In this document: piece after piece, positions 23,365 through 33,900 of the stretch
How the letters are laid out: each line of letters starts with the position of its first letter
How positions within the stretch are numbered: the stretch's first letter is position 1
Assembly (NCBI GenBank): GCA_964036045.1
Contig: OZ038392.1
Span: 18,672,112 to 18,736,111, forward strand
DNA: 64,000 bases
Direction: 5' to 3'
Source of the DNA: Eutreptiella sp. 'Long Island Sound 2002'
Taxonomy: Eukaryota > Euglenozoa > Euglenophyceae > Eutreptiales > Eutreptiaceae
Position numbers and translations under genes: made by a program
The notes under the pieces: generated by a model
The model's input: the letters and a program-made list of their open reading frames with translations, nothing else
What the model was told of the DNA's origin: nothing
Databases searched by the model: none

Positions 23365-25539
23365 CTATTCCTCATCAGGGAATTTCACATCCACTCCTGC
23401 AGCCATGAGGGACTTGGCCATCCAGGCCAAGCGCCTCTTTTTAGAATTATTCCCCTCAGGGGTAGCGTTATCCCCTTGGGGTCGCTTCTGGGGGACACCT
23501 GCGGCAGGAGCGGGTGTGGCAGCAGGAGTAGGCGTAGCAACAGGCGCTGATGAGCGCCTCTGGGGGTTAGGGGGTCCAGTCTTACCACCCCCCTTGCCAC
23601 CTCCTTTACCTTTATCCCCATTCGGGGGATTCCTGGCGGGCGTCGGGTTCTTCTGGCGCTCCGCCTCCTGACGCTTGAGTTTGTCACTCTCGCGTTTCTT
23701 GATGTGGCATTCGTCCTCATAGTGACGACGCTTGCCACAGTAACCACAGGTGATGGTACACCTGAAGTGGTCCTGATGGGTCACAGTTTTCCCATCTTTA
23801 GTATGCTGCTGACGTTTCATCTGCAGCATACAGCCACTGCGAAGATCGCAGTCAGAGGCATGACAAGGTCCCCCCTTGTCATTGACAGGTCGGCAGTAAA
23901 ACAGGGGGGGGGTGCCTGCATCAGTTGGAACCTCGTTCATGGCACGTAGGTTGCCCCTCCCTTTACCGCCTCCCTGGTTGGTGTTAGTGGGATTTTTATG
24001 CCCCTTCCCTTCGCCACGTTCAGGGGTAGGGGTACCACCTCGTCCCAAGTGTTTCTTGAGGAACTTCTCCATGTGGGAGTCGTTCTCTCTCTCAAGAGCT
24101 AGCTCAATCAAGAGATCCACCAGTGTATCATACGAGTGGGTCCTGCTCTTCCTCTCAGAGGTTGAGCGGCAATCATCCCACGTACGCTGGGGGATCTTAC
24201 TCATGAGCCACAGGTGGGGCTCAGTGGCTCCGTAGGAGCCCACATTCATCCTCGAAAATAAGTACTCCATGTCGCACACATACTCAGAAATTCGCGCAGC
24301 GGATGGAAACTCCGGGAGCATAGGTAGCTCCTCGATTTGTGTGCGTACGCTGAGGTCAGTCTCATAGACTGGGAATGTTTTCTCTAACCTCAGGAGTACC
24401 TCCGCCCAAGTAGAACAGGTTTTCACAATCTGTTTGACCTGTTTTTGCAAAAATTTCTTTTTGCATGAGCGTTTTAGCAGTGAACATTTGGTGGCCACAT
24501 CCACATGGGATTGGCCAGTCAACAAAAGGAACTCCGCAAATTCTTCTGCCCATTCTGGCAGGTTTTTAGGGTCGAACTCCGGCAGTTCCAGCTGGATGTT
24601 CGCCTGGGCAATCGGTCTGCCCATCTTCCCACCCCCCGGAGTTAGGCCTGAAGGCGACACGCCGGCAAGTGGGGCCAGGGCTGACAGCCCTCTTCTCTCA
24701 CTCTCTGTGACAGGCACGTCCTGTAGGTCCGCCATAGGCACAGTCCTGGCACGGGGGTGAAAGGGGCTGGGGCAGGTAACCTTAGGCAACAGCCTTGAGA
24801 CCCTCGATCTCTTGAGATCTTCGGCCAAGGTACTCAGCCCTGGAGAGAGAGAGAGGAACTCAGGCTTGGGTAAGGGTTCTGCAATACCCAGTTTAGCCTT
24901 AATGGCCTCTGATAAGGCCGTCACATCTGGATCTTCTGATCCAGACAGGAATTTGGCCAGCAGCTCGGCCGTTTGATCCAGGGCACCGTAGGTTGGCCTT
25001 GGATGATGTTCTTCGACTCGAGTTGGGCCCACTTCGGGAGCCCTTGGGGTTGGGTACTCAGGTCGTAGTCGTCTTGGCAGGGATGCAGTAGACGGAGGGC
25101 CTGAGTGTGAGTAGGACCCTAGATCCGTACGTGGTCTTGACCCATGTACAGCCAGTGGTTCCTCTCCATCTTCCCCACGGATGGATTTGTAGTACTCATC
25201 GTGCATGATGTACTCATCCATCTTCATCTTCAGCTTCTCATATTCCTCAGGTCCTTCAATGGCAGTTGAGGATGAAGCTGGGCAATTGGATCGTGATACT
25301 GAAGCAGCCACACGTCTGTGGAGGTGACTGAAGCTGTCTCCACCGTGTGCTGCTAAGGCCTCGGTGGTAAGGCCTTTATTCTTCTCCGCCCTTCTGCGTT
25401 CTGGATCTCCTTGGGACCCAGATGCACCACTGAGGTGATGTGGTGCTCGGTGTGGTGGTTCACTCATTGGGTGGACCACACTGCCCATTTGTACTTGGAC
25501 AGTTCGGATAGGCCAGGTCCTTACACTTGGTGTGGACAT
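23365..25539 (-). CDS. gag: E3 Gag
   Basis: The structural protein that would form the virus-like particle. The first ATG after the PBS is at 25539. The open frame extends 20 codons further upstream only through a non-ATG codon. The N-terminal third is Pro/Ser-rich and charged. A capsid-like region follows (IQLELPEFDPKNLPEWAEEF is its start). The nucleocapsid has a zinc knuckle, CGYCGKRRHYEDEC, of form CX2CX4HX4C, then a Lys/Gly-rich tail. The stop is UAG, with Pol continuing in the same frame, so Gag-Pol would be made by readthrough. Confidence 0.9.
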   Translation of the reverse strand: MSTPSVRTWPIRTVQVQMGSVVHPMSEPPHRAPHHLSGASGSQGDPERRRAEKNKGLTTEALAAHGGDSFSHLHRRVAASVSRSNCPASSSTAIEGPEEYEKLKMKMDEYIMHDEYYKSIRGEDGEEPLAVHGSRPRTDLGSYSHSGPPSTASLPRRLRPEYPTPRAPEVGPTRVEEHHPRPTYGALDQTAELLAKFLSGSEDPDVTALSEAIKAKLGIAEPLPKPEFLSLSPGLSTLAEDLKRSRVSRLLPKVTCPSPFHPRARTVPMADLQDVPVTESERRGLSALAPLAGVSPSGLTPGGGKMGRPIAQANIQLELPEFDPKNLPEWAEEFAEFLLLTGQSHVDVATKCSLLKRSCKKKFLQKQVKQIVKTCSTWAEVLLRLEKTFPVYETDLSVRTQIEELPMLPEFPSAARISEYVCDMEYLFSRMNVGSYGATEPHLWLMSKIPQRTWDDCRSTSERKSRTHSYDTLVDLLIELALERENDSHMEKFLKKHLGRGGTPTPERGEGKGHKNPTNTNQGGGKGRGNLRAMNEVPTDAGTPPLFYCRPVNDKGGPCHASDCDLRSGCMLQMKRQQHTKDGKTVTHQDHFRCTITCGYCGKRRHYEDECHIKKRESDKLKRQEAERQKNPTPARNPPNGDKGKGGGKGGGKTGPPNPQRRSSAPVATPTPAATPAPAAGVPQKRPQGDNATPEGNNSKKRRLAWMAKSLMAAGVDVKFPDEE

Positions 25540-25605
25540 TATGGACTTTTTGTTGAGCTTTTGTTCTGCACTTCTCAGGGTCGGTTCAAAAGGTCTCAAG
25601 GGACT

Positions 25606-25617
25606 GTCTCTGCTACC
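25606..25617 (-). other. E3 primer-binding site, initiator tRNA-Met type
   Basis: The plus strand reads CTCTGCTACC right beside the 5' LTR, matching the 3' end of eukaryotic initiator tRNA-Met (known to end CUCUGCUACCA) over 10 nt. The last tRNA base would pair with the LTR's terminal base, which is T in the 3' LTR and C in the 5' LTR. Confidence 0.75.
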
Positions 25618-26343
25618 GGAAAGATGTCCTTGAATTATGCCCTAGGTCTTTTGATGTATTCCTGCAAGTTGGTTTTGTAGTGGAAAACCCCAAACCAAAG
25701 CAGCAAGTAGAGCAAGGACTGAATATGGATCGAATCAATGAAATCAATGATTGGTTTTGGAATCCAGTGTAACACAGAAGGGCTGCAGATAGACAAAGCA
25801 GGTATATGAACATAGATTCAATCACAAATGAATAATGCAAAAGGTTTTAAAAGAAAATTGGTCAGACTCTAGCCTCAGTGGTTGCAATAGGCACTTCATG
25901 TGCACTCTTTTGGGTGAAATGGTGCTGGTTAGGACTGAGGGGCATAGATGTCAGGACCACACAGAAAATGACTTGGCCAAGCAACTGAATTCAGAAACAG
26001 TTACAAAGTAGGACCACAATAAGTGGTAGATTCAATTGAGTATAGGGGTCTTGGGGTGGGAGACCACCTAGGCTTAACCTCCAAGGCCCACAAGCATGGA
26101 ATGCCTGATTTATTTTGGTATGACCTCCATGAAGGAAGGTACCTCCGCTCAGTTGAGTGGTAGGGGTGAACTTCATGGGGGGGGCTAGGGTCACAACCCT
26201 AGTTACCTTGAGAAAGTGTACTTTAGGCCACAAAAGAGAGATAAAAACACTTAAGTTTGTCTCAGCATCAACAAAGGGTTTTAAGGGGGGCTTCGCCTGG
26301 ATCAAGCCCTCCAAGAAAGACATGGCAGTGACTTTTTCTTACT
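25618..26343 (-). repeat. E3 5' LTR (726 bp)
   Basis: The copy next to the PBS and gag. It interrupts the E2 pol frame at 26344. The open frame running from E2 Pol into this LTR ends shortly after with KKKSLPCLSWRA, which is LTR sequence and not protein. Confidence 0.93.
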
Positions 26344-29300
26344 GTAGGTGTCCTCACCAATCCTGCGGACCACCTCACCGGGTGTGAACCAGGTCTTGGT
26401 GCGGTGGGTGCCCATGGGGCGGGGTCTGATCACCCACACCGGGTCTCCCACCCTGAACTTCTGCGCTGTCGAGCTCGGGGCGGACTTCTGACGCTCAGCA
26501 TGCTCCTTCTCAAGCTGCTGGGGGATGTCCCGCGCCGTTTGCTCTTGCCGCGCGAAGAACTCCTTGGCATCCATAGCCATGCCATCACCAGACAAGGGAA
26601 GTCCCCTACCCAGGGGGTCCCTGCCAAACAGAATCTGGTGAGGGGACAAACCGCCCGGAGTGGGGGTGTCATGATGGGCCTTCAGAGCAGGCCACATCTC
26701 CTCGAACCAGTTCCGCCGTGGATTGGTGATGTGGATCTTGCGCAGCTTCTCGAACAGCTGCCGTCCAGCCACTTCAGCACGGCCGTTAGACCGGCTGAGA
26801 TAGGCGACGCTCTTGGCATGAAGTATCCCCATGAGGGAACACATAGCCTTGAACCAGCCACCAGTAAACTGGGGCCCTCGGTCACTGCAAATGGTGCGGG
26901 GGATGTCAAAGACGGTCAGCCAATGACGAATCATCATGACTGCCACTTCCTTGGCAAGCAACCCCTTTTTGTGTGCCGGAACGGCTACAACGTAGCCGCT
27001 GTGGCGGTCCACACAGAGAACCACACAGTCAAAGGTCTCCTTGCCAATGTGCACTTCGGGCATGGAGAAGACGTCCATGGCCACGCTCTCCATGGGCTGG
27101 TCAGGAACCGGGGTCCATTGGGGTTCCCCCTTGACGTTCCGGTTATCGGGATTGCAGGCCTGACAGACCGAACAACCCTTCCTGACCTTCTTGATGGCGG
27201 TGTAGAGAACGATATGGTCGATCTCGAACCGACGCTGCATGTCAAGAGCTTGCTTCTTGACCCCTGGGTGCAGCATGTGGTGGTGCCAAGCTTCACACAG
27301 CTCGAGCACCCGGGACTCCGGGACTAGCAGCTGACCATTCCGGTAGAGCTTGCCATCTTCCTCGGTCAGCCCCTTTGGCCACTTCTGCCCGTCGTCAGGG
27401 TCGGTCACAGCCCTATACTCGGCCGCAAAGGCCTCAGACTTGGCGTAATCGTCGGTCCAGTCGTCCTGGAGGCAAGACTCCGGGAAGAGGTGCTTGTCGG
27501 ACTCAGTTCCCACAGGGGGTGCCGGACCGGGCCTTCCGCCCGCGGCATCCACAGGGGCGAGTACACTGACCGTTCTGCTCACCCTCGAAGCGAGGGGGGC
27601 ATCTGCGGCCATGACGACGAAGCATTTGGCACCCTCCTCCTCCATCAGGCGCTCCATTTCAATGATCCTCTTGGCTTCAGCGGTCTCAGCCTCATCGCCA
27701 TGGGCAGAGATATCCTGCATGCCCTTGCTGGCGGGATAGGCCCACCTACTGAGACAGTCCGCCACGGTGTTATCCTTTCCAGGAATATAAACAACTGTAA
27801 GGTCGAACTTGGCCAAGGTCTCGTGCCATCTTGCCCGTCGGGAGGCGGGACCCGAGGGGGTGTCCACGTGCTCCTTGTGCCACGACTGCAGACTCTGATG
27901 GTCGGTGCAGACGGTGACGGGATGGAGGGCTATGTACCCAGCCCATTTCCTGAGAGCCATGACAATGGCATACGCCTCCTTTTCACGGGGCGTCCACGTC
28001 CGTCTCTGGCCTTCCGCCAGGACTCGGCTCCAGAAGGCCACGGGCACGTGCCTCCCGTCGTCAAGCACTTGCTCCAACACAGCGCCAATGGCGCAGTCGG
28101 AAGCGTCGGTGCGCAGGACGAACCCTCGGTCGGGATCCACGAGGTGCAGACCCACTGCGGATAGCAGCGCCTGCTTCATCCCCTCAAAGGCACGGTCAGA
28201 CTCTTCAGTCCAGACCAAAGCCTTCTTGGACCCCTTCTTGGTCTCCTCTCGGTTGCCCTTGAGCATGGTCGTCATGGGGGCTGCATACTCGGCATACATT
28301 TTGATATACCCCGAGTAGTAGTTGCAGAACCCCAGATACGCCCGTAGCTCAGAGACCGTTTTGGGCTTTTCCCAGTGCTCGATCGCAGCCACCTTGCCAG
28401 GTATGGGCTTTCGCTGCCCGTTCCCGACTACGTGGCCAGCGAAGACCACCTCGCTTACCGCAATGGTGGCCTTGTCACTGCTGCCCGTGAGTTTGTGCCG
28501 AACCAGAAGGTCCAGCACCCGAGTGACGTCCCTCTCGTGTGCCTCCAGGAGCTCCTCGTAGCTCATGCTGGGGTCCCCGGACGCGATGATCACGTCGTCC
28601 ACGAAGGGGTGGGCACAGTCGCGCACCGGCTCAAGCAGGTTCTCCAGCATCCGCTGAAAAGCCGCATTGCCGTTGGTAACGCCCATGGGCATCACCTTCC
28701 ACTGGAGAGGTCCAAGTGGGGTGCTCATGGCTGTGCAGGCACGGGACTCCTCGGCGAGAGGCATCTGATGATAACCATGTTTCAGGTCAATCACCGTGAA
28801 GATCCTCCGCCGGTGTTGCTTTTGCAGCATGTCCTCAATGAGGGGCAGCGTATAGCTGTCGTGCTGCGTTTGGGCGTTCAGGCCGCGGTAGTCGACCACG
28901 AGCCGCCACTCACCGGCAACCTTCTTGGGGACGACGAAGCAGGGAGAGGCCCACTCGGAGTGGCACGGCTCGAGCCAGCCTCTCTGGATGAAGTCACGGA
29001 GGATCTTCTCCATGGCCTCTTTCCTCTCGCCCCTCCGGGCAGACTCCCGGTGTCGATACACACGGGGGTCCTGCTTCAGTCGTATCTTGGCCTCGCCATA
29101 CGGTCCACGCACCGGTGGGGGGAACACAGGTTTTCCGCTGAAGAAGGTCTCGCCATACTTCTGCTTCAGCCTGGCCCTCAACGCCTGGATCTTGGGGCAG
29201 TCATCGGACTCCGCCTTGGCTTTTCCGGGCACTTGAACCACGGAGCTTACTTGAGGGGTAGCGACCCCGCTCGCTTTCGGCTCAGGTGGTCTTCCCAGGT

Positions 29301-30984
29301 GGCCCAAAGGGCCATCTCTGGTCTTGCCTCGGAACAGATCGCCGTAGGTGGGTGGGTTACCGCCAGGCGGCTCGTCTTGGCTGGACATGTGATCCAGCAC
29401 CCTCTGTACGAAGGTATTCCCGTCATAGGAACCAGAGACGATTGAGTCCACTTCCCACCAGGCTTTGTCCTGGCCTTTGCCCTCACGCTGGTTTCCCCAG
29501 TCGTGAAAGGGCTGATCCATATACCCCTGAACCAGATCCCACTCCTCTTCAGTGAGGGGGTCTTCGGAATCCGATTCCTCGATGTCAACAGGGGGAACCG
29601 CAAAGCATTGCCGCCAGGGATCTGCTATGATGCGGTTGACACACACGAAGTCCGTGGTGTCGGCCTGATCAAGGCCCCCATCCACATAGTGGAATTCCGT
29701 TGGCCATCTCTGGGGTGGCATGGGCTGTCCCTTAGCGTCCTGATAGACACTCTCTCCAGCCGGTAGGACGACCTTGTTTAAGGTCATGTTGGTCAATGAG
29801 GCTACCCAATGTTGGGTACTTTCCTCCTCGGTGCATCCCATAGGAACAACCAGCACTGCCTTGGAGCGGTCCTTGCGAATCTTCGCTATCGCTCTTGGAA
29901 TGTCCCAACGGGGGCAATGGATCCACATCAATCCCTGATGCGGACCCCAGTGCTTCTTCCACGCGGAGTCCTGGGCGCTCCAGTACTTCTGACATACCCG
30001 CAGATGGGCGGAGGTTCCTGAAGAGAACGCATCCAGGGCCAGATCCGAAGCTCCCAAGTCCGCGACAACTCGGCTCGCCACTTCCGGCCTTACGCCGTAC
30101 TCCTGGTTTGCAGGACCAGTTGGCTCAGTGTCCAGCGCGGCCACTTCGAGCTGATTGCGTTCGGGGTGGATCCATTGGCATTCCACATGGTGTTCAGGTG
30201 ACGAAAGCCACGAGAGTTGGTCGTCCTGGTACAGGGTCATGGAAGCCTGGGCCGGGAGGACGCCGGAGTCCGTCTCCATCATGAAGTCGTACCCGACGAT
30301 CATGTCCCAGTCCATCTCGGCCTCGTAGAAGCTACCGTGCAGGAGGATTTCCTTGCCGAGGTCTGGGCGGCTCAGCTCACGATGGTTCACGAACTGCAGC
30401 CCAATGGCCGCTTCCTTCGTGCCTCCCACCATGTACTGGCCGTTCGCCACCTTCAGCCTGACAGGTTTCCGACTGTCGGTCAGACACTCTGGTGGAAGTA
30501 GGCCAGCCTTGACCAAGCTGACTTGAGCTCCCGTGTCGACCAACACGTCGAATACCTTCTCCACTTCCCCGCATAAGGCACGGACCTTAAGATGCAACTG
30601 CCGCTCGCGACCGACACGGCGCACGGCGTGCAAACTCAGGATCTCCGGCCGTTCCAGAAGCTCAACAAGCGACTGGTGCAGGTCGTGGACAATGGGCTCA
30701 GGCTGCCCATCTGCAGCATCCAGCTGCGGTCCGGGTGATCCTCCGATACTCTCGGAAAGATCCTGTAGTACATCAAACACGTTCTTGGTCGCGAAGGATG
30801 GACGGGTGCAAGGGTTCGTGCCTTCACTTGCCCTCACCCCGCCTCCGCGACTGGGTGCCAGACCGGGCCTTCCGCCCGCGGCAGTCCCCTTGTGCTTATC
30901 GACTCCCGACTGGGATGGATCGGCGCTTCCCACGTCACCATCCTGCGACCGCCCTAGCTGGGGCCCTTGGCTGCAGGGGCTCCG
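26344..30984 (-). pseudogene. pol: E2 Pol, main part (cut by E3 before the chromodomain)
   Basis: It starts after the gag UAG at 30985-30987 (next codon CGG), in the gag frame. The first part is a linker, then retropepsin with DTGA (VLVDTGAQVS). A methyltransferase-like region follows that keeps DAF and VLVVPMG but has IHCPRWD where NPPF is expected. RT has VVDYRGLNAQT, MPMGVTNGNA and a catalytic box reading FVDD. RNase H has LRTDASDCAIGAV and REKEAYAI. The integrase has an HHCC zinc finger (CSVCQAC) and a core with D (AMDVFSM), D (CSDRGPQF) and E (NGRAEV). The frame breaks at 26344 where E3 inserted. Integrase end and chromodomain are at 14867-15252. E2 Pol is otherwise undamaged, so E2 was probably active until E3 landed. 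Confidence 0.92.
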
Positions 30985-33900
30985 CTAGGGGGCGTCGGTT
31001 GTGGAAGAGGGGGTGTTCTCCTCGGCCTCAACGTCGTTGATGCCCTTCTTCCTTCCCCCTTTCTTACCCTTGTTCTTGTCCTTGTCCTTGTTCTGGTCAT
31101 TCTGGTTGTTCTCCTTGTTCTTGTTATCCGACCTGGGGACCCAGTTCCGCTTGATCTCCTGGATCTCCTTGGCCAACTCGGTTCCCACCGACGACATCAG
31201 CTTGGCCAGCTCGTCCTTGTCCACCTCCATCTTGGCTTCCCGGATACCCGCGGGCGCACGCTTCTTCGACCCGTGCGCCTTCTTGTAAGCCTCCGTGTCG
31301 GCCTTGTGGACGGGGCATGTTCGGTGGTCATGGTTGAAGCCTTTCTTCCTCCCATAACACACGAAACAGCCCTGAGGGTGAGCTCGTATGAACTCCCCAA
31401 AGGACAGCGGAGGGTCGCCAATGCAGCGAGGGTCCCTCTTCTCCTTCTTCCTCCAACCCTGTTGCAGGGGCTTCCAGTTTCCCGGTTTGCTCCCCGCGCT
31501 CAGGTTGTTGGCCACGAAGGCACAAACGGCCACTTCGGCGGGCTCATCGTCGTCGTCATCGTCAACGAGAGTCTCATCGCCGCCGGCTCCCGCTGGGTCC
31601 ATGGCGTCTTCCCCGCCAGGTCCCTCGCCAACGTAGTTGACGTCGCGGTCGCCGGGCCTCAACCCGCGGGTGTGGTGGAGGTTCCGGTACTCCTTGAGTA
31701 CCTCCTCGCCAACCCACTCCAGGATCTCGTCGCAGCTCATCCGCGCCGGGATGGGCTGCAGACGGATGGTCTGGCCGCTCAACTCACAGTCGTCAAGGCG
31801 CCACATCGCGGTCTTCTCGCGATCGCCCGAGACGGTGATGAGAAGGGCGTTCCGCAGGGAGTGCCGTTTGACATCCCGGGCCACGTTCTTCTTCGCCCAA
31901 GACACCACGTTCGTATGATGCTCCTTGGGGAGCATCATCTTGACCGTGTGGTTGGACTTGGCCCTCTTGGATTCCTCCTTGGTGACCCTCTTGATCCATG
32001 CTTCCGGTAGCATGGAGAGCAGGCGAGCCTGCTCGTCACCCTCGTTCCAATCCTCCACGTTGCGGCGGAAGAGGGTGTATTTCCCTCGGAAGTCACGCCA
32101 TTCCCGTAGGCGGATCTCCCGTCCATCATGCTCAAGCTTGATGGACTTCCAGCGCTTGGCAGCCACCTGCGGAGCGTCCACCCGCTCCTGCTCGTTGAGC
32201 CACTTCTTGGCGTCCTTGAGGGTCTTGATTCTCCCCTCCTTGGTCGCCACGAAGTATAGCTCGCCGAGCACTTCCGGCAGGCGGTACCTGAACCGTTTGA
32301 AGACATATCTCTCCGCATCCGCGGGAGGTAGGTCTTCAGTGACGGTCAGCCCCCAATCGTCCAGCTTCTCCAAGAAGCGGTCGAGGTTGAGGGGGTTGCC
32401 GTCGTACATGGGGGGCTTGATGTCCTTCAAGTCTTCCCACGCGGCGGCGTCCGCGGCCTTAGAGACCATGAACGCCGGCCGCGAGGTCGACCGAGGTTCC
32501 CATCGGCCTCGCCCACGGACTCCCACGGCTGCCACATCCATCTCTTCCATGGAATCCCTGTGGCTACGCCGCGGTTCCTCCACGTACGCTGAACCAAAAT
32601 GTTCACGCCGTACTCTTTCCATGTACGCATCTTCATCACGGCGCCGGCGGCTGAGTTCAGCGGCCTCCCGTCGTACACCACGCGGCGGGCTGATGTCGAA
32701 CTCCTCCAGGTCCAGGTCCAGGTCCAGGTCCTCACCTTCGCCGACATCCCACTCCACGTCTCCTCTGGGGACCTCGTCCCTGAGTCCACCATAACGTCCT
32801 CCAGCCGTTGGGATTGGCACCGGGCCAGGTGGTGGTCCAGGTGGTGGTGCGGGGCGCCGGGGGCGTACCGGTGTCCGCGGTGGAGCACGGCGGTTGCGGT
32901 ACTCCGCGCTGAGCCACTCATCACGCCATTCCTCACTGCCACTGCCGGGCGGCACGCGCTCGTTGCGGCGGCCCGCGCTGTGGTGAGAGGGGGCGGAGAG
33001 AGAGGGGGCACTGGCGCTGGGGCGACTCCTGGGGGCTCCGCCGGGGGCGTGGGGTCTGCCTGGACCTGGTCCGGGTCCCCAGCCGTCGTCCGACGAGCCT
33101 GGCTCCAGGGGTGGGTGGTCGCTGCCGACGCTCCCACGGGCTTCCAGCGCGTCCAGCCTCTCCTGCAGGCCGCTGACGACGTTGGTCAGCGACTTGGTCT
33201 CGGCCCTGGCGATGTCCAGGTCCTTCTGCGCGCGCGCGGCGACCCCGGAGATGCGAGCCATCTCGACCTTGCCCGTGTCTACCTCGCACTCGAGGGCAAA
33301 GACCCTCCTGCGGAGGTAGACAATCCACCGCCAGGTGGTGTCCGGGTCGCCGTTCCCTGGTGGGTCGTCGGGGTCCCCAGGGGCTCCTCCAGGAGGGCCT
33401 CCGCCGGGTCCGCCCGGTCCAGGGGGTCCTCCCCCGCCCGGTGGTCCGCCTCCAGGGGGTCCACTCGGTGGGCGTCCTCCAGGGGGTCCTGATGGTCCTC
33501 CGCCAGGGGGTCCCGGTGGGTCTCCGCCGGGTCGCCTCGGTGGGTCCGAGGATGGGCGCTTCCTCGTGATGCCGAACTCCATGTCGTCATCCTCGTCCAT
33601 GTCGCCCCACCTGGGCGTCTCGGTCACGGACGACTCCGAGCTCCGGTAGGGAGGAGGGGGATCCTCATCCTCACCTTCCGGTTCCATGGGGACGTCTCCG
33701 CCGCCTCCGCCCGTCCAAGCCACCACTTGGCGATGTCGACGGCCTCGTTCATCCCCGTCACTGGCGGTGAAGAAGGGGTCACTGTCGTGGGGGTGCGCAC
33801 CCGCTGGCCTCTGCGGCCTCTCGGGGGTCTTCCCCTTGCCCTTCCTCCGTCGACGGGCGGTGGTGCCACCGCTCCCACTGCTGCCCGTGTCGGCCTCATC

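Larger units (their letters stand above)
15253..26343 (-). mobile_element. E3: intact-looking Ty3/gypsy chromovirus nested in E2 pol
   Basis: An 11.1-kb element with 726-bp LTRs (15253-15978 and 25618-26343) and a 5-bp GTAGG duplication. The PBS resembles initiator tRNA-Met. It has a 744-codon gag open frame, an in-frame UAG, a 1.6-kb-codon pol, a 2.6-kb 3' region with a tRNA-like sequence, and a polypurine tract. Both long frames are uninterrupted and the LTRs differ at about two positions, so it is young and may be competent. LTR ends are 5'-AG...CT-3' and not the usual TG...CA. Confidence 0.93.
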
